The notes beneath the pieces were generated by a model that saw only the letters and a list, made by a program, of their open reading frames with translations, did not search any database and was not told the DNA's origin. From Arthrobacter sp. Y-9 (GTDB lineage: Bacteria; Actinomycetota; Actinomycetes; Actinomycetales; Micrococcaceae): a stretch of 64,000 bases of DNA. Below, one piece after another: positions 19,836 through 28,530 of the stretch. Where the stretch lies: NCBI RefSeq assembly GCF_029690065.1, contig NZ_CP121463.1, positions 1,364,001-1,428,000 on the forward strand. The letters are read 5' to 3'. Each line of letters starts with the position of its first letter. Position 1 is the stretch's first letter. Position numbers and translations under genes: made by a program.

Positions 19836-20713
19836 GCCTTCTCCTCACTCAGGATCATGCTGACGGCATCCTCGAGCGAGGACTGCTGGACGCTCAGTTT
19901 TGGATCATCCAGGACGGCCAGCAGGACCCTGCTGGCCGCGTCCGGATCGTCGGTCACCAATTGGTACCGGTCTGCGCCCAGCGCCTCGACGACGCCGAGC
20001 CCGAGAACCGCCGGCGGCACGGGACCTGTGGCGGAGAAGCTGAGCCGATGAAGCCCCAGGCGCTGCCTCACCGACGCGATGTCCTCGCTCAGAATGTTCC
20101 TGCCGTCCTTGACGAGCGTGACGGTGTCGGCGGTCGCTTCGATCTCCCCGTAGTCGTGCGACGCCATGATGATGCAGCGGCCGAGTTCCCTCTGCTCGAG
20201 GATGATGTTCCGCACCTGCGCCCGGCCTTCGATGTCGAGCCCCGCGAGAGGTTCGTCCATGATGATCACCGGGGCGTTGCAGATGACGGCGCCGGCGATG
20301 CCGAGACGCCGGAGCTGCCCGCCGGAGAGTCCGCCGCACTGCTTGTCCAAGATGCCCTCGAGCGAGAGCGCCTCCTGGACCGCGGCGAAATCCAGAGGAT
20401 CCGGGTAGTGCACGGAGATGAACCGGAGCACTTCGCGGACCTTGAGCGTGGGCGGGAACATCACCGCCTGAGGCACACAGCTCACGTACCGGACCTGAGG
20501 ACCGCCGCGGACCACCCGTTGCCCGAGCACCGACGCGGTGCCGGAGGTGGGCTGCCGGATTCCGGTCAGGATGTTCAGGGCCGTCGACTTCCCGGCGCCA
20601 TTGGAACCCAGGAGGCAGTGAACGCCTGGCCCCAGATCGAGCGAGAAGCCCGACAAGGCCGTCTTCCCCCGGTAGTTCTTGACCACGTTCTCCCACGACG
20701 CGATCGCCGTCAT
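19832..20713 (-). CDS. ABC transporter ATP-binding protein of the RiPP cluster
   Basis: This 293-aa ATPase has Walker A GSNGAGKS (residues 36-43), signature LSGGQ (129-133) and Walker B VIIMDE (149-154), followed by AGLD. The C-terminal 70 residues form the extension seen in ABC-2/drug-exporter ATPases. ATG 20713 overlaps the dehydrogenase stop codon (ATGA), and its own stop overlaps the permease start in the same way. Its role is energising peptide export or immunity. Confidence 0.9.
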   Translation of the reverse strand: MTAIASWENVVKNYRGKTALSGFSLDLGPGVHCLLGSNGAGKSTALNILTGIRQPTSGTASVLGQRVVRGGPQVRYVSCVPQAVMFPPTLKVREVLRFISVHYPDPLDFAAVQEALSLEGILDKQCGGLSGGQLRRLGIAGAVICNAPVIIMDEPLAGLDIEGRAQVRNIILEQRELGRCIIMASHDYGEIEATADTVTLVKDGRNILSEDIASVRQRLGLHRLSFSATGPVPPAVLGLGVVEALGADRYQLVTDDPDAASRVLLAVLDDPKLSVQQSSLEDAVSMILSEEKA

Positions 20714-21507
20714 GCCGGGCCCCCTGTTTCCTCGATGACCTGTCCGAAGGCGACGCTGTAGATGACGGACTGCTCCACCCCGTCGAGGCAGAGCAGTTCG
20801 TCGACTTTCTGATCGAGGAATCCTCCGACCGCGCACGATCCGATCCCCGCTTCTTCGGCGCACAGCATCATGGCCTGGGCCAGATGGCCGGCCTCGATCA
20901 GGGTGAACCGGTAGGCGCGCTGCCCGTACTTGATCCGCTGGCGGAGGAAGCTCCCGACGAAGAACACATGGAAGGCAGAGTCCTCCGCGAGGTTCTGGAA
21001 GACCAGACAGTCGCGCAGGAATTCCCGGGGATCCACCGGTACCGAGAGCCGGTGGAGCATGGCTTCGTGCGGATCCAGCGCATAGATCCCGGGCGTGATG
21101 CCGTCCACCGCGGTGACGGCCAGATAGATGTCGATCGGGTACAGGCCGCCGGCCGAGGGAGCGCCGCGTCCGTGGTCGGCCGTGATGCAGGCCGTTTCCC
21201 GGAGGATGCCGCTCAGGATCCCGAAGCTCACGGGCGCCGGGGCGAACCCGGCTGCCGAATGCCGATGCCGGAGCGCCGCGGCGACCGGGGAAGCCGGCCC
21301 GGCGGCGTCGAGCGCCCGGCGGTCTGACGACAGGTAGGGCGGATGGGGGCGGCCGAGCATTCTCAGCGCCTCGGGATCGGTGCTGAGCTCAGTGGAGTAC
21401 GTCCCGGTGGCGGAGCCGCTCGTCCAGAGGCTGAGCTTCGAGGCCACGTGGAAGGTCTCCGCGGGATCGTCGAACGCCGGGGTGGCGAGGGCCCATTGCT
21501 GATGCAT
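20710..21507 (-). CDS. SagB-type azoline dehydrogenase
   Basis: This 265-aa flavoprotein of the nitroreductase-like SagB group oxidises azolines to azoles in TOMM (thiazole/oxazole-modified) peptides using FMN. SAGGLYPIDIY is the FMN-binding motif. KYGQRAYRFTLIEAGHLAQ contains the Lys/Tyr residues characteristic of the B enzyme. The start is fixed by GGGAG seven bases before the ATG. It follows the YcaO gene by 18 nt and overlaps the ABC ATPase gene. Its presence indicates that the product carries aromatic azoles, not only azolines. Confidence 0.9.
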   Translation of the reverse strand: MHQQWALATPAFDDPAETFHVASKLSLWTSGSATGTYSTELSTDPEALRMLGRPHPPYLSSDRRALDAAGPASPVAAALRHRHSAAGFAPAPVSFGILSGILRETACITADHGRGAPSAGGLYPIDIYLAVTAVDGITPGIYALDPHEAMLHRLSVPVDPREFLRDCLVFQNLAEDSAFHVFFVGSFLRQRIKYGQRAYRFTLIEAGHLAQAMMLCAEEAGIGSCAVGGFLDQKVDELLCLDGVEQSVIYSVAFGQVIEETGGPA

Positions 21508-21525
21508 GATGTTTCTCCCGGGAGG

Positions 21526-22788
21526 TCAGGGGAACGGATGAGGAGTGGTGTGGACTGCGCCGGGATGCTGCCGGAGGTGCGGTTCGTCGACGTCGAGGGT
21601 GGCGGCCTGAGGGCTGAGCGCCCGGATCACGTGCCAGCCCTGAACTGCGACGTCGGGTGACCTGACGTCCGCGAGGTACACCTGCCAGCCGGCGTCCTCC
21701 AGTGCGAGGAGTGCGCCGGGCAGGGAGAGCAGGTGATCGCCGACGAACTCGGCCTCGGTCACCTCCGGACCGGAGTCCAGGAATTCGTTCAGGGCCCGGT
21801 TGGCTGGTCTCGCGTGGAAAGCGATGTGGTCCTGCAGCGATTCGACGTCGGAGGCGATCGGAGGGTCCAGGGATGCCGCCGATGTCACCTCGGAGAGGCC
21901 CCAGTTGTAGGTGTGCAGTGACTCGACGAACGCCGCGGTCATCGCCGCCCTGATGTCCGCCTTGGCCGAGCACCCCACGGCGAGCCCGACTTGATCCGAC
22001 CGGGCGCAGGAGAGGATCACCGGCAGGCCGGCGGGTCCTTCCAGCCGCACCAGGGTGACGGTCACGCCCTGGAGCTCCAGCTGCCGGCAGGCACCCCGCA
22101 ATGCCGCGGGGAAGTGGCTGGGAATGGTGTCCGGGATCCGCAGCGTGGCGCCGGAACGCCGGCCATACCAGGCACGCATGAACCCGTCCCGCTCGATCAG
22201 CTCGAACACCGCGGCCCGGGCGGCCATCGCGAAGCTCCGCCCGGCCCCGAGGCCGTTGGAGGTGATGGAACACCACCTGGTCCGGTCTCCCGGATTCAGA
22301 TGCACCAGATCCGCCGGCACGGCCCGGACCGACCGGTCGACCGCGCGGCGCACTCTGATATAGGGCAGGTCCTCCACAAGACTCGGATGGGTGTAGGTGA
22401 ACCCGGGGCGGGAGTACTGCTCTTCGGTGAACGGCATGAAGTCGGTGGCCGGAATGATCTGGTTCCCGAGGGGCTCGTCGAAATGCTCAGGCAGGTAACC
22501 GGCCGAGTACCGTTCGATGAACTCGCCCCCGGCCGAGCCGTACAGTTGATCCGCGCCGATCCCGAACCCGCAGGACGCCTGCTCGGGGAGACAGGCCTGA
22601 AGGAACGTGGGCAGTTCAGGGGAGCGGTCGATGAGTGCGGGGAGGCTCAGGGCTCCTGGTCCCATTCTCAGCGTCTTGATGCCAGGGATGAGGCCCAGAT
22701 CCGGTCCGGCTAGCCCTGTCCGGAGGAGGCTGGGGCGAGCCAGGGATAGCTGGTTGACGATCTCCCGGTCTGTGAACACGAGGGGCAC
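21526..22788 (-). CDS. YcaO cyclodehydratase (TOMM D protein)
   Basis: This 420-aa YcaO-domain enzyme uses ATP to cyclise Cys/Ser/Thr side chains onto the preceding amide in a precursor peptide. SNGLGAG (177-183) and FELIERD (195-201) are the family's nucleotide-binding elements. The chain ends HTTPHPFP, giving the PxPxP C-terminus typical of azoline-forming YcaO proteins. The GTG at 22788 has a GGAG site 9 nt upstream, while an upstream TTG (22803) has none. The gene overlaps the C-protein gene by about 79 nt, a strong sign of coupling. Confidence 0.93.
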   Translation of the reverse strand: MPLVFTDREIVNQLSLARPSLLRTGLAGPDLGLIPGIKTLRMGPGALSLPALIDRSPELPTFLQACLPEQASCGFGIGADQLYGSAGGEFIERYSAGYLPEHFDEPLGNQIIPATDFMPFTEEQYSRPGFTYTHPSLVEDLPYIRVRRAVDRSVRAVPADLVHLNPGDRTRWCSITSNGLGAGRSFAMAARAAVFELIERDGFMRAWYGRRSGATLRIPDTIPSHFPAALRGACRQLELQGVTVTLVRLEGPAGLPVILSCARSDQVGLAVGCSAKADIRAAMTAAFVESLHTYNWGLSEVTSAASLDPPIASDVESLQDHIAFHARPANRALNEFLDSGPEVTEAEFVGDHLLSLPGALLALEDAGWQVYLADVRSPDVAVQGWHVIRALSPQAATLDVDEPHLRQHPGAVHTTPHPFP

Positions 22789-23588
22789 CGCGGCACACTC
22801 CAAACTCTTGAGTTGTAGCTGGTCAGGGTTCCTGGATTGATGACGCTGCAGGAACCGATGAGGTCATAGGCGTCGCGGTAGAACGCCGCGACGGCGAGCC
22901 GCGCCGCGAGATGGACCCCGAGCGCGAAATCGTGGGACGGGAAGTCATCTGACGGGACCGTCCGATGGAATCGCAGATACTCATCCGGCCAGTCGGTGGT
23001 GGCGGCACGCCGGATCACGAGGCACTCGAAGCAGGCGCTCGTGCCCGGCAGGACGGCGGGTCCCACGACGAGCTTGCCGCCGTCGAAGGGGACGACCGGG
23101 ACGTGGCACTCACCCTGTTCCCAGGCGTCGCGGCAGACATCGATCGCCTCCTGGACGGAGGGCCGGATGATCAGGGTGGGGATCCCGGCCCGCGCGGAGT
23201 CACGGTCCGCGATGTCGATCGCGGTGAACATCTTCAGGACCCGTCGGGCGCTAGCCTCCCAGTGCTCGGGGACGTCCAGACGGAGCGCGGGCCTGTCGGT
23301 CCGCGGATCGAACTCCGGAAGGCCGGCCAGTCGATCCAACGGTCCCCGGTGCGCGGTCACCACGCCGGCGGCGCGCAGCGAGCCCAGAAGGCGTTCCTGG
23401 CCACCCAGGCCAGGAACGCCTTCCGCCACCTCGTCGAGTGTGCGGGGCGTGCCGAGGAACCGGAACAGCTCCCGCGCCAATTCCTGATGCTCACGGAAGC
23501 GGACGATCGAACTTCCGCAGACCAGGACGAAGGAATCCTCGAAATCAGCCTGCCGGACGCCTTCGGCCACGACGTAAGTGGTGCTCAC
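22710..23588 (-). CDS. TOMM leader-binding E1-like protein (C protein)
   Basis: This 292-aa protein looks like the C partner of a split azoline cyclodehydratase. The N-terminal ~80 residues resemble a winged-helix recognition element that binds the precursor leader. The rest is E1/ThiF-like and ends with two zinc Cys pairs, C186xxC189 (CFEC) and C268xxC271 (CPSC). GTG 23588 has a GGAGG site and starts 19 nt after the precursor stop. It would present the peptide to the YcaO enzyme encoded next. Confidence 0.88.
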   Translation of the reverse strand: MSTTYVVAEGVRQADFEDSFVLVCGSSIVRFREHQELARELFRFLGTPRTLDEVAEGVPGLGGQERLLGSLRAAGVVTAHRGPLDRLAGLPEFDPRTDRPALRLDVPEHWEASARRVLKMFTAIDIADRDSARAGIPTLIIRPSVQEAIDVCRDAWEQGECHVPVVPFDGGKLVVGPAVLPGTSACFECLVIRRAATTDWPDEYLRFHRTVPSDDFPSHDFALGVHLAARLAVAAFYRDAYDLIGSCSVINPGTLTSYNSRVWSVPRCPSCSQTGRSSTSYPWLAPASSGQG

Positions 23589-23607
23589 GGTGATTCCGCC
23601 TCCGGAC

Positions 23608-23796
23608 CTACGGCGCCTTCGGCGACGTGGGACGTGCGGAGGAGCAGGACGAAGAGAGGGTGACGGTGTCACCGTTCATCTTCGCCGGGGTCACGAGGGC
23701 CCCGCCCGCTTCGAAATCGAGCTCCTTCAGCGCCATCGGCATCACGAGACCCGGCTCGGTCTCCACCACGGGGGCGATCGTCAGTGCAGTGCTCAC
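23608..23796 (-). CDS. Candidate TOMM precursor peptide
   Basis: This 62-aa peptide is encoded first in the RiPP operon. The N-terminal part is leader-like (PVVETEPGLVMPMALKELDF). A Gly-Gly lies at 31-32, and the C-terminus holds the heterocyclisable run LSSSCSSARPTSP (residues 47-59). The single Cys51 sits in a Ser cluster. An AAAGGAG site five bases before GTG 23796 sets the start. Position, size and residue content match linear azole-containing peptides. The cleavage point and the modified residues are inferred. No peptidase gene is in the cluster. Confidence 0.75.
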   Translation of the reverse strand: MSTALTIAPVVETEPGLVMPMALKELDFEAGGALVTPAKMNGDTVTLSSSCSSARPTSPKAP

Positions 23797-24186
23797 TTGC
23801 TCTCCTTTGGACAAAGCGAATTTTTAAGGAATAACACCTGATATTCAAAGGTGCTGAAATGAGCCTAGAAGTGATCTCGGTCGCACGTCAAGGGCATATA
23901 AATATTCTGTGGAAGAAAATTTGAAGCCCGTTCTCCGGGGTTGTTTCAGGATAATCAGCGCATGAAAAAGAAAGGCCTATTCGCGGGCCGGGCGCGACAT
24001 TCTTCGATCCTATGAAATCGCGACGGGAGGTCAGAGTTCTCCCGGGTAGATGAATGTGCTCTCATCAGTATCGCGACTCGATGGCCAAATGTCCAACAGA
24101 TCGACCGGCCGTGCCTGATGAGGCGACCGCGATGCGCAGACCTCGGCCGGTCGTGCCCCCGTTCCGGCCCCGATAGCATGAGCAGC
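23797..24186. other. AT-richer intergenic region upstream of the RiPP operon
   Basis: These 390 bp separate the leftward precursor gene from the rightward NUDIX gene. They hold the RiPP promoter (23862-23891) and an AT-rich stretch around 23820-24010. At the right edge a TAGCAT box (24174-24179) lies 7 nt before ATG 24187, suggesting leaderless transcription of the NUDIX gene. I see no gene inside. Confidence 0.5.
23862..23891 (-). promoter_or_regulatory. Promoter of the RiPP operon
   Basis: On the minus strand TTGACG (23891-23886) and TAGGCT (23867-23862) are 18 nt apart, a near-ideal actinobacterial housekeeping promoter. The predicted 5' leader is about 60 nt before the precursor's GTG. 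Confidence 0.6.
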
Positions 24187-24753
24187 ATGAGTGCCGCCCC
24201 CGTTGTCCTGTGCTTCCTCCTGCGTCCCTCGGGCGCCTCGGGCCTGGAAGGGGATCCCGCTCTCTGGGATGTTCTGCTCGGCCTCAAGAAGCGAGGTTTC
24301 GGGCAGGGCAAGGTGGTCGCCATCGGTGGTCACGTCGAGGCGGGGGAGACGCCGGAGGAGGCCCTGCAGCGCGAGGTCTGGGAAGAGGTGGACGTCGTGG
24401 TGCCTCAGGAGTCCCTGGCCAAGCTCGGCGTGGTCCGGTTCGTCTTCCCGGCTCAGCCGCGCTGGGACATGAACTCCGTCGTGTATGCCGCGGACCGCTG
24501 GGAGGGAGATATCTCGCCAAGCGAGGAGATCTCGCCGGAGTGGCACGGACTCGACGACCTGCCGTTCCGGCGCATGTGGCCCGACGCCGGGCACTGGCTG
24601 GAGGAGGCCTTGACCCGCGCGGCGCAGGCGATGTCCGGCGGCTCGCCCGAGCCCTTCGACGTGACAGTCACCCTGGCCGACGACAACCACGCCGTCGCGG
24701 GCGTCGAATGGACCCTCGGAGGACCGCGCGCCGAGCCGCACCCCGCGGCCTGA
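24187..24753 (+). CDS. NUDIX hydrolase, MutT/8-oxo-dGTPase-like
   Basis: This 188-aa NUDIX protein probably cleans oxidised nucleotides such as 8-oxo-dGTP. The NUDIX box is GGHVEAGETPEEALQREVWEE. The motif VVLCFLLRP near the start and the WDMNSVVYAADRWEG segment resemble MTH1-type enzymes. ATG 24178 is an alternative start three codons upstream. A TAGCAT box 7 nt before ATG 24187 suggests a leaderless transcript. It is separated from the RiPP cluster by divergent transcription and probably unrelated to it. Confidence 0.85.
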   Translation: MSAAPVVLCFLLRPSGASGLEGDPALWDVLLGLKKRGFGQGKVVAIGGHVEAGETPEEALQREVWEEVDVVVPQESLAKLGVVRFVFPAQPRWDMNSVVYAADRWEGDISPSEEISPEWHGLDDLPFRRMWPDAGHWLEEALTRAAQAMSGGSPEPFDVTVTLADDNHAVAGVEWTLGGPRAEPHPAA

Positions 24754-24785
24754 ACAGCCGGCGCGACAACGACAACGCGCATACG

Positions 24786-24834
24786 ACGACGACGGCGCGC
24801 GGCCACCGGAGAGGTGACCGCGCGCCGTCGTCGT
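24786..24834. terminator. Bidirectional terminator between NUDIX and prpC
   Basis: A perfect 17-bp GC-rich stem (24786-24802 with 24818-24834) encloses a 15-nt loop, between two convergent genes. It can serve both. Confidence 0.7.
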
Positions 24835-24864
24835 GGGGTCCTGGTCGTCGTGGTGTCCTGGGCG

Positions 24865-26016
24865 TCAGCCCAGGTGCCGCTCCTCCACCCCGTTGTAGGC
24901 GCTCAGCGGGCGGATCAGGGAGTTCGCGCCCGCCTGTTCCATGACGTGCGCCGTCCAGCCGACGATCCGGCTGGCGACGAACAACGGCGTGAACGTCGGG
25001 GTGTCGAAGCCCATCAGGTGGTACGTGGGGCCGGCGGGGTAGTCGAGGTTCGGTTTGATGCTCTTCGCCTCGTCCATGGCCTGCTCCAGCCCGTTGTAGA
25101 GGCCGAGGAGCTCGGGACGGCCGTAGTGCTCGATCATGGCGTCCAGCGCGGCCTTCATGGTCGGCACGCGGGAATCGCCATGCTTGTAGACACGGTGTCC
25201 GAACCCCATGACCTTCTTCTTCGCCGCGAGCGCCTCCTCCATCCAGGACTTCGCCCGGGCGGCGGCGTCCTCGGCGGACTCGGAGGGGTCGATCCCCAGC
25301 TCCTCGAAGGTGTGCATGACGGCTTCGTTCGCCCCGCCGTGCAGCGGGCCCTTGAGGGCGCCGATGGCCCCCGTGACCGCCGAGTGCAGGTCCGCGAGCG
25401 TCGAGGTGATGACTCGCGCGGTGAACGTGGAGGCGTTGAAGGAGTGCTCCGCGTACAGGATCATCGACACGTTGAACGCGTCCACCACGGCCGGCGCCGC
25501 CTCCTCGCCGAACGACATCCAGAGGAAGTTCGCGGAGTAGCCCAGGTCGTCACGGGGTTCCACGGCGTCCTGGCCGTGCCGGCGTCGCTGGTCGTAGGCG
25601 ACCACGGCGGGCATGGCGGCCCACAGGTCGATCGCCTTCGACAGGTTCGCCTCGGGGCTGGAATCCTCCGCCTGCGGATGCCGGGCGCCCAGCACGGAGG
25701 CCGCCGTGCGGCAGACGTCCATGGGGTGGGAGCTCAGCGGGAGTGCGTCGATCACCGTCTTCAGCACGGGATCCAGGGCGCGCCCGGCGCGCTCCCGTGA
25801 CTGGAAGGCGTCGAGCTCCTCGGGGGACGGCAGCTCCCCGTTCCAGAGCAGGTAGGCCACCTCCTCGAAGCTCTTGGCCGCGGCGAGCTCCTGCACCGGG
25901 TAACCCCGGTAGAGCAGGGAATTGCTGTCCGGATTGACCTTGGAGATGGCGGTGTAGTCCACCACCACGCCGGCCAGGCCTTTTTTGATCTCGGTCTCTT
26001 GGGGTGTGGTGCTCAT
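24865..26016 (-). CDS. prpC: 2-methylcitrate synthase
   Basis: PrpC condenses propionyl-CoA with oxaloacetate, the first step of the methylcitrate cycle. The 383-aa citrate-synthase-fold protein has LKGPLHGGANEAVM with an active-site His, the GFGHRVYKHGDSR motif, and the late catalytic Asp region. Its short length and placement with prpB and prpD favour 2-methylcitrate synthase over the TCA enzyme. AAGGAG five bases before ATG 26016 sets the start. It is the last gene of the operon gntR-prpD-prpB-prpC. Confidence 0.93.
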   Translation of the reverse strand: MSTTPQETEIKKGLAGVVVDYTAISKVNPDSNSLLYRGYPVQELAAAKSFEEVAYLLWNGELPSPEELDAFQSRERAGRALDPVLKTVIDALPLSSHPMDVCRTAASVLGARHPQAEDSSPEANLSKAIDLWAAMPAVVAYDQRRRHGQDAVEPRDDLGYSANFLWMSFGEEAAPAVVDAFNVSMILYAEHSFNASTFTARVITSTLADLHSAVTGAIGALKGPLHGGANEAVMHTFEELGIDPSESAEDAAARAKSWMEEALAAKKKVMGFGHRVYKHGDSRVPTMKAALDAMIEHYGRPELLGLYNGLEQAMDEAKSIKPNLDYPAGPTYHLMGFDTPTFTPLFVASRIVGWTAHVMEQAGANSLIRPLSAYNGVEERHLG

Positions 26017-26104
26017 GGTGACTCCTTCGTCGGATGAAGCCTTCGGTGTGATTCTGGGACTGTTTCCTGTGAATTCTCTTCGAGCGGCGTGAGAGCCCGA
26101 GCGG

Positions 26105-27013
26105 TCATCGTGGGGTGCCGGGCACCTGGAAGTTGAAGACCCCGGTGTCGAAGCTGTTGTACGCGGGATAGTCCACCAGTTCATACAGCCGTGCACGGGT
26201 CAGCATGTCCGGCACGGCGGCCTGCTGGGTGCCCTCCGCCTTGAGGGTGTCCAGCACCCGTTCCGCCGCGCCCAGCGCACTGCGCAGCAGCGTCACGGGA
26301 TAGATGACCATGTTGACGCCCACCGAGGACAGCTCGTCCAGGGTGAACAGCTCACTCTGCCCGAATTCCGTCATATTGGCCAGGATCGGCACGTCCACGG
26401 CCTCTCGGATGGCGGCGAACTCCTCGAGGGTTTTCATGGCCTCGGGGAAGATCGCGTCCGCGCCCGCCGCCACCAGGGCGCGTGCGCGTTCCTGGGCGGC
26501 CCCCAGTCCGTCCGCCGCCCGGATGTCGGTGCGGGCCATGAGGAGGAAGCCGGGATCGCGACGGGCCTGGGCTGCCGCCTGGATGCGTCGCGTCGCGGTC
26601 TCGACGTCCACCACGGACTTGCCGTCCAGGTGTCCGCAGCGCTTGGGATTGACCTGGTCCTCGATGTGGCAGCCGGCCAGTCCGGCGTTCTCGAGCTCCT
26701 GCACGGTGCGGGCGACGTTCATTGGCTCCCCGAAGCCGGTGTCGGCGTCGACGAGCGCGGGAAGATCCGTCATCCGGGCGATCTGCCCGGCGCGCGTCGC
26801 CACCTCGGTCAGGGTGGTGAGTCCGATGTCCGGCAGTCCGAGGTCGTTGGCGAGGACCGCGCCGGAGATGTAGACGCCGTCGAACCCCTTCTCCTCGATC
26901 AGCCGGGCGGACAGGGGGTTGAACGCCCCTGGGAACTGCACGGTGCGGCCGGAGGCGAGCAGCTCCCGCAGCTCGCGGCGCTTCTGCTCGGGCGTGCGCG
27001 TCGAGTACAGCAT
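26105..27013 (-). CDS. prpB: 2-methylisocitrate lyase
   Basis: PrpB cleaves 2-methylisocitrate to pyruvate and succinate. The 302-aa PEP mutase/isocitrate lyase-fold protein has the family signature KRCGHLDGK with the catalytic Cys. VDADTGFGEP supplies metal-binding acidic residues, and MARTDIRA is also conserved. Its ATG overlaps the prpD stop codon by one base (TGATG), so the genes are coupled. Confidence 0.95.
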   Translation of the reverse strand: MLYSTRTPEQKRRELRELLASGRTVQFPGAFNPLSARLIEEKGFDGVYISGAVLANDLGLPDIGLTTLTEVATRAGQIARMTDLPALVDADTGFGEPMNVARTVQELENAGLAGCHIEDQVNPKRCGHLDGKSVVDVETATRRIQAAAQARRDPGFLLMARTDIRAADGLGAAQERARALVAAGADAIFPEAMKTLEEFAAIREAVDVPILANMTEFGQSELFTLDELSSVGVNMVIYPVTLLRSALGAAERVLDTLKAEGTQQAAVPDMLTRARLYELVDYPAYNSFDTGVFNFQVPGTPR

Positions 27014-28530
27014 CAGAAGAGACCCTTCGGCGCGGCGGCCGGATCGATCACGCCGGGGGCCGCCTGGATGTTCAGCTGGTCCAGTTCGCCGGCAGCGAGT
27101 TCCGGCAGACGCTGCACCGTGTCGAGGAACCGCTCGATCTCGGCCGGCTCCACGAGACCTTCCGCGAGGGTGCGGAACTTGGCGATGTACTGCTCGCGGG
27201 CGAACGGCCGGGCGCCGAGCGGGTGAGCGTCCGCGACGGCGATCTCGTCCTCGATCACGCTGCCGTCTGTGAGGGTGATGACCACGCGGCCGCCAAACGC
27301 CTTCTCCGCGATGTCCAGGGAGTGGTAGCGGCGCGTCCACTCGGGATCCTCCTCGGTGGTCACCTTGTGCCACAGTTCCACGGTGTCCGGGCGGGACGCG
27401 CGGTCCGGGGCGTAGGAGTCGACGTGGTGCCAGCGGCCGTCCTGGAGCGCCACCGTGAAGATGTACGGGATGGAGTGGTCCAGGGTCTCGCGGCTCGCGG
27501 TCGGGCTGTACTTCTGCGGGTCGTTGGCGCCGGAGCCGATCACGTAGTGGGTGTGGTGGCTCGTGTGGATCATGATGCTCGCGACGTTCGCCGGATCCGT
27601 CAGTTCGGGGTGCTCGCCGTGCAGCTTGCGGGCGAGGTCGATCCAGGCCTGTGCCTGGTACTCCGCCGAGTGCTCCTTGGTGTAGGTGTCCAGGATCGCG
27701 CGCTTGGCTTCGCCCGGCTCGGGGAGCGGGACGTCGTAGGACGCGTCGGGGCCGTCCAGCATCCACGCGATCACGCCGTCCTCACCCTCGTAGATCGGGA
27801 CCGGGGAGGTCTGGCCGCGCATGGCTCGGTCCACGGATTCCACGGCCATCTTGCCGGCGAACGCGGGCGCGTGGGCCTTCCACGTGGAGATCTCGCCCTT
27901 GCGGGACTGCCGGGTGGCGGTGGTGGTGTGGAGTGCCTGGCCGACGGACTGGAAGACGGTCTCCGTGTCGAGGCCGAGCAGGGTCCCGAGGCCCGCGGCG
28001 GCGGACGGTCCGAGGTGGGCGACGTGGTCGATCTTGTGGGCATGGAGGCAGATCGCCTTGACGAGGTCCACCTGGATCTCGTAACCGGTGGCGATGCCGC
28101 GGATCAGGTCCGCGCCGGAGGAGCCGACGTGCTGGGCGACCGCCAGCAGGGGCGGGATGTTGTCACCCGGGTGGGAGTAGTCGGCGGCGAGGAACGTGTC
28201 GTGATAGTCGAGTTCCCGCACGGCGACCCCGTTGGCCCAGGCGGCCCATTCGGGGGAGACCCGTTCCTGGATTCCGAAGACCGTGGACCCGGGGCCGCCG
28301 GTGGACGGCGCGTGGGTGAGCGCCTGAGCCCGCGCGGCGACGATGGGCGCGCGGTTCAGGGAGGCGATGGCCACCGAGGCGTTGTCGATGATGCGGTTGA
28401 TGATCATGTCCGTGACGTCGGCGTCGACGGGGACGGGATCGGTGGCCACCCGGGCGATCTTGTGGGCCAGCTGGTCCTCGCGGGCCAGGTTCTCCTCGCT
28501 GCGGTGGACGCGGACGTTATGGGTTTTCAC
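27013..28530 (-). CDS. prpD: 2-methylcitrate dehydratase
   Basis: PrpD is a cofactor-free dehydratase of the MmgE/PrpD family that converts 2-methylcitrate to cis-2-methylaconitate. The 505-aa length is typical, with recognisable blocks [20 protein letters not shown] and [20 protein letters not shown]. The GTG start overlaps the gntR stop codon by 4 nt (GTGA). Together with prpB and prpC it completes the pathway from propionyl-CoA to pyruvate plus succinate. Confidence 0.94.
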   Translation of the reverse strand: MKTHNVRVHRSEENLAREDQLAHKIARVATDPVPVDADVTDMIINRIIDNASVAIASLNRAPIVAARAQALTHAPSTGGPGSTVFGIQERVSPEWAAWANGVAVRELDYHDTFLAADYSHPGDNIPPLLAVAQHVGSSGADLIRGIATGYEIQVDLVKAICLHAHKIDHVAHLGPSAAAGLGTLLGLDTETVFQSVGQALHTTTATRQSRKGEISTWKAHAPAFAGKMAVESVDRAMRGQTSPVPIYEGEDGVIAWMLDGPDASYDVPLPEPGEAKRAILDTYTKEHSAEYQAQAWIDLARKLHGEHPELTDPANVASIMIHTSHHTHYVIGSGANDPQKYSPTASRETLDHSIPYIFTVALQDGRWHHVDSYAPDRASRPDTVELWHKVTTEEDPEWTRRYHSLDIAEKAFGGRVVITLTDGSVIEDEIAVADAHPLGARPFAREQYIAKFRTLAEGLVEPAEIERFLDTVQRLPELAAGELDQLNIQAAPGVIDPAAAPKGLF

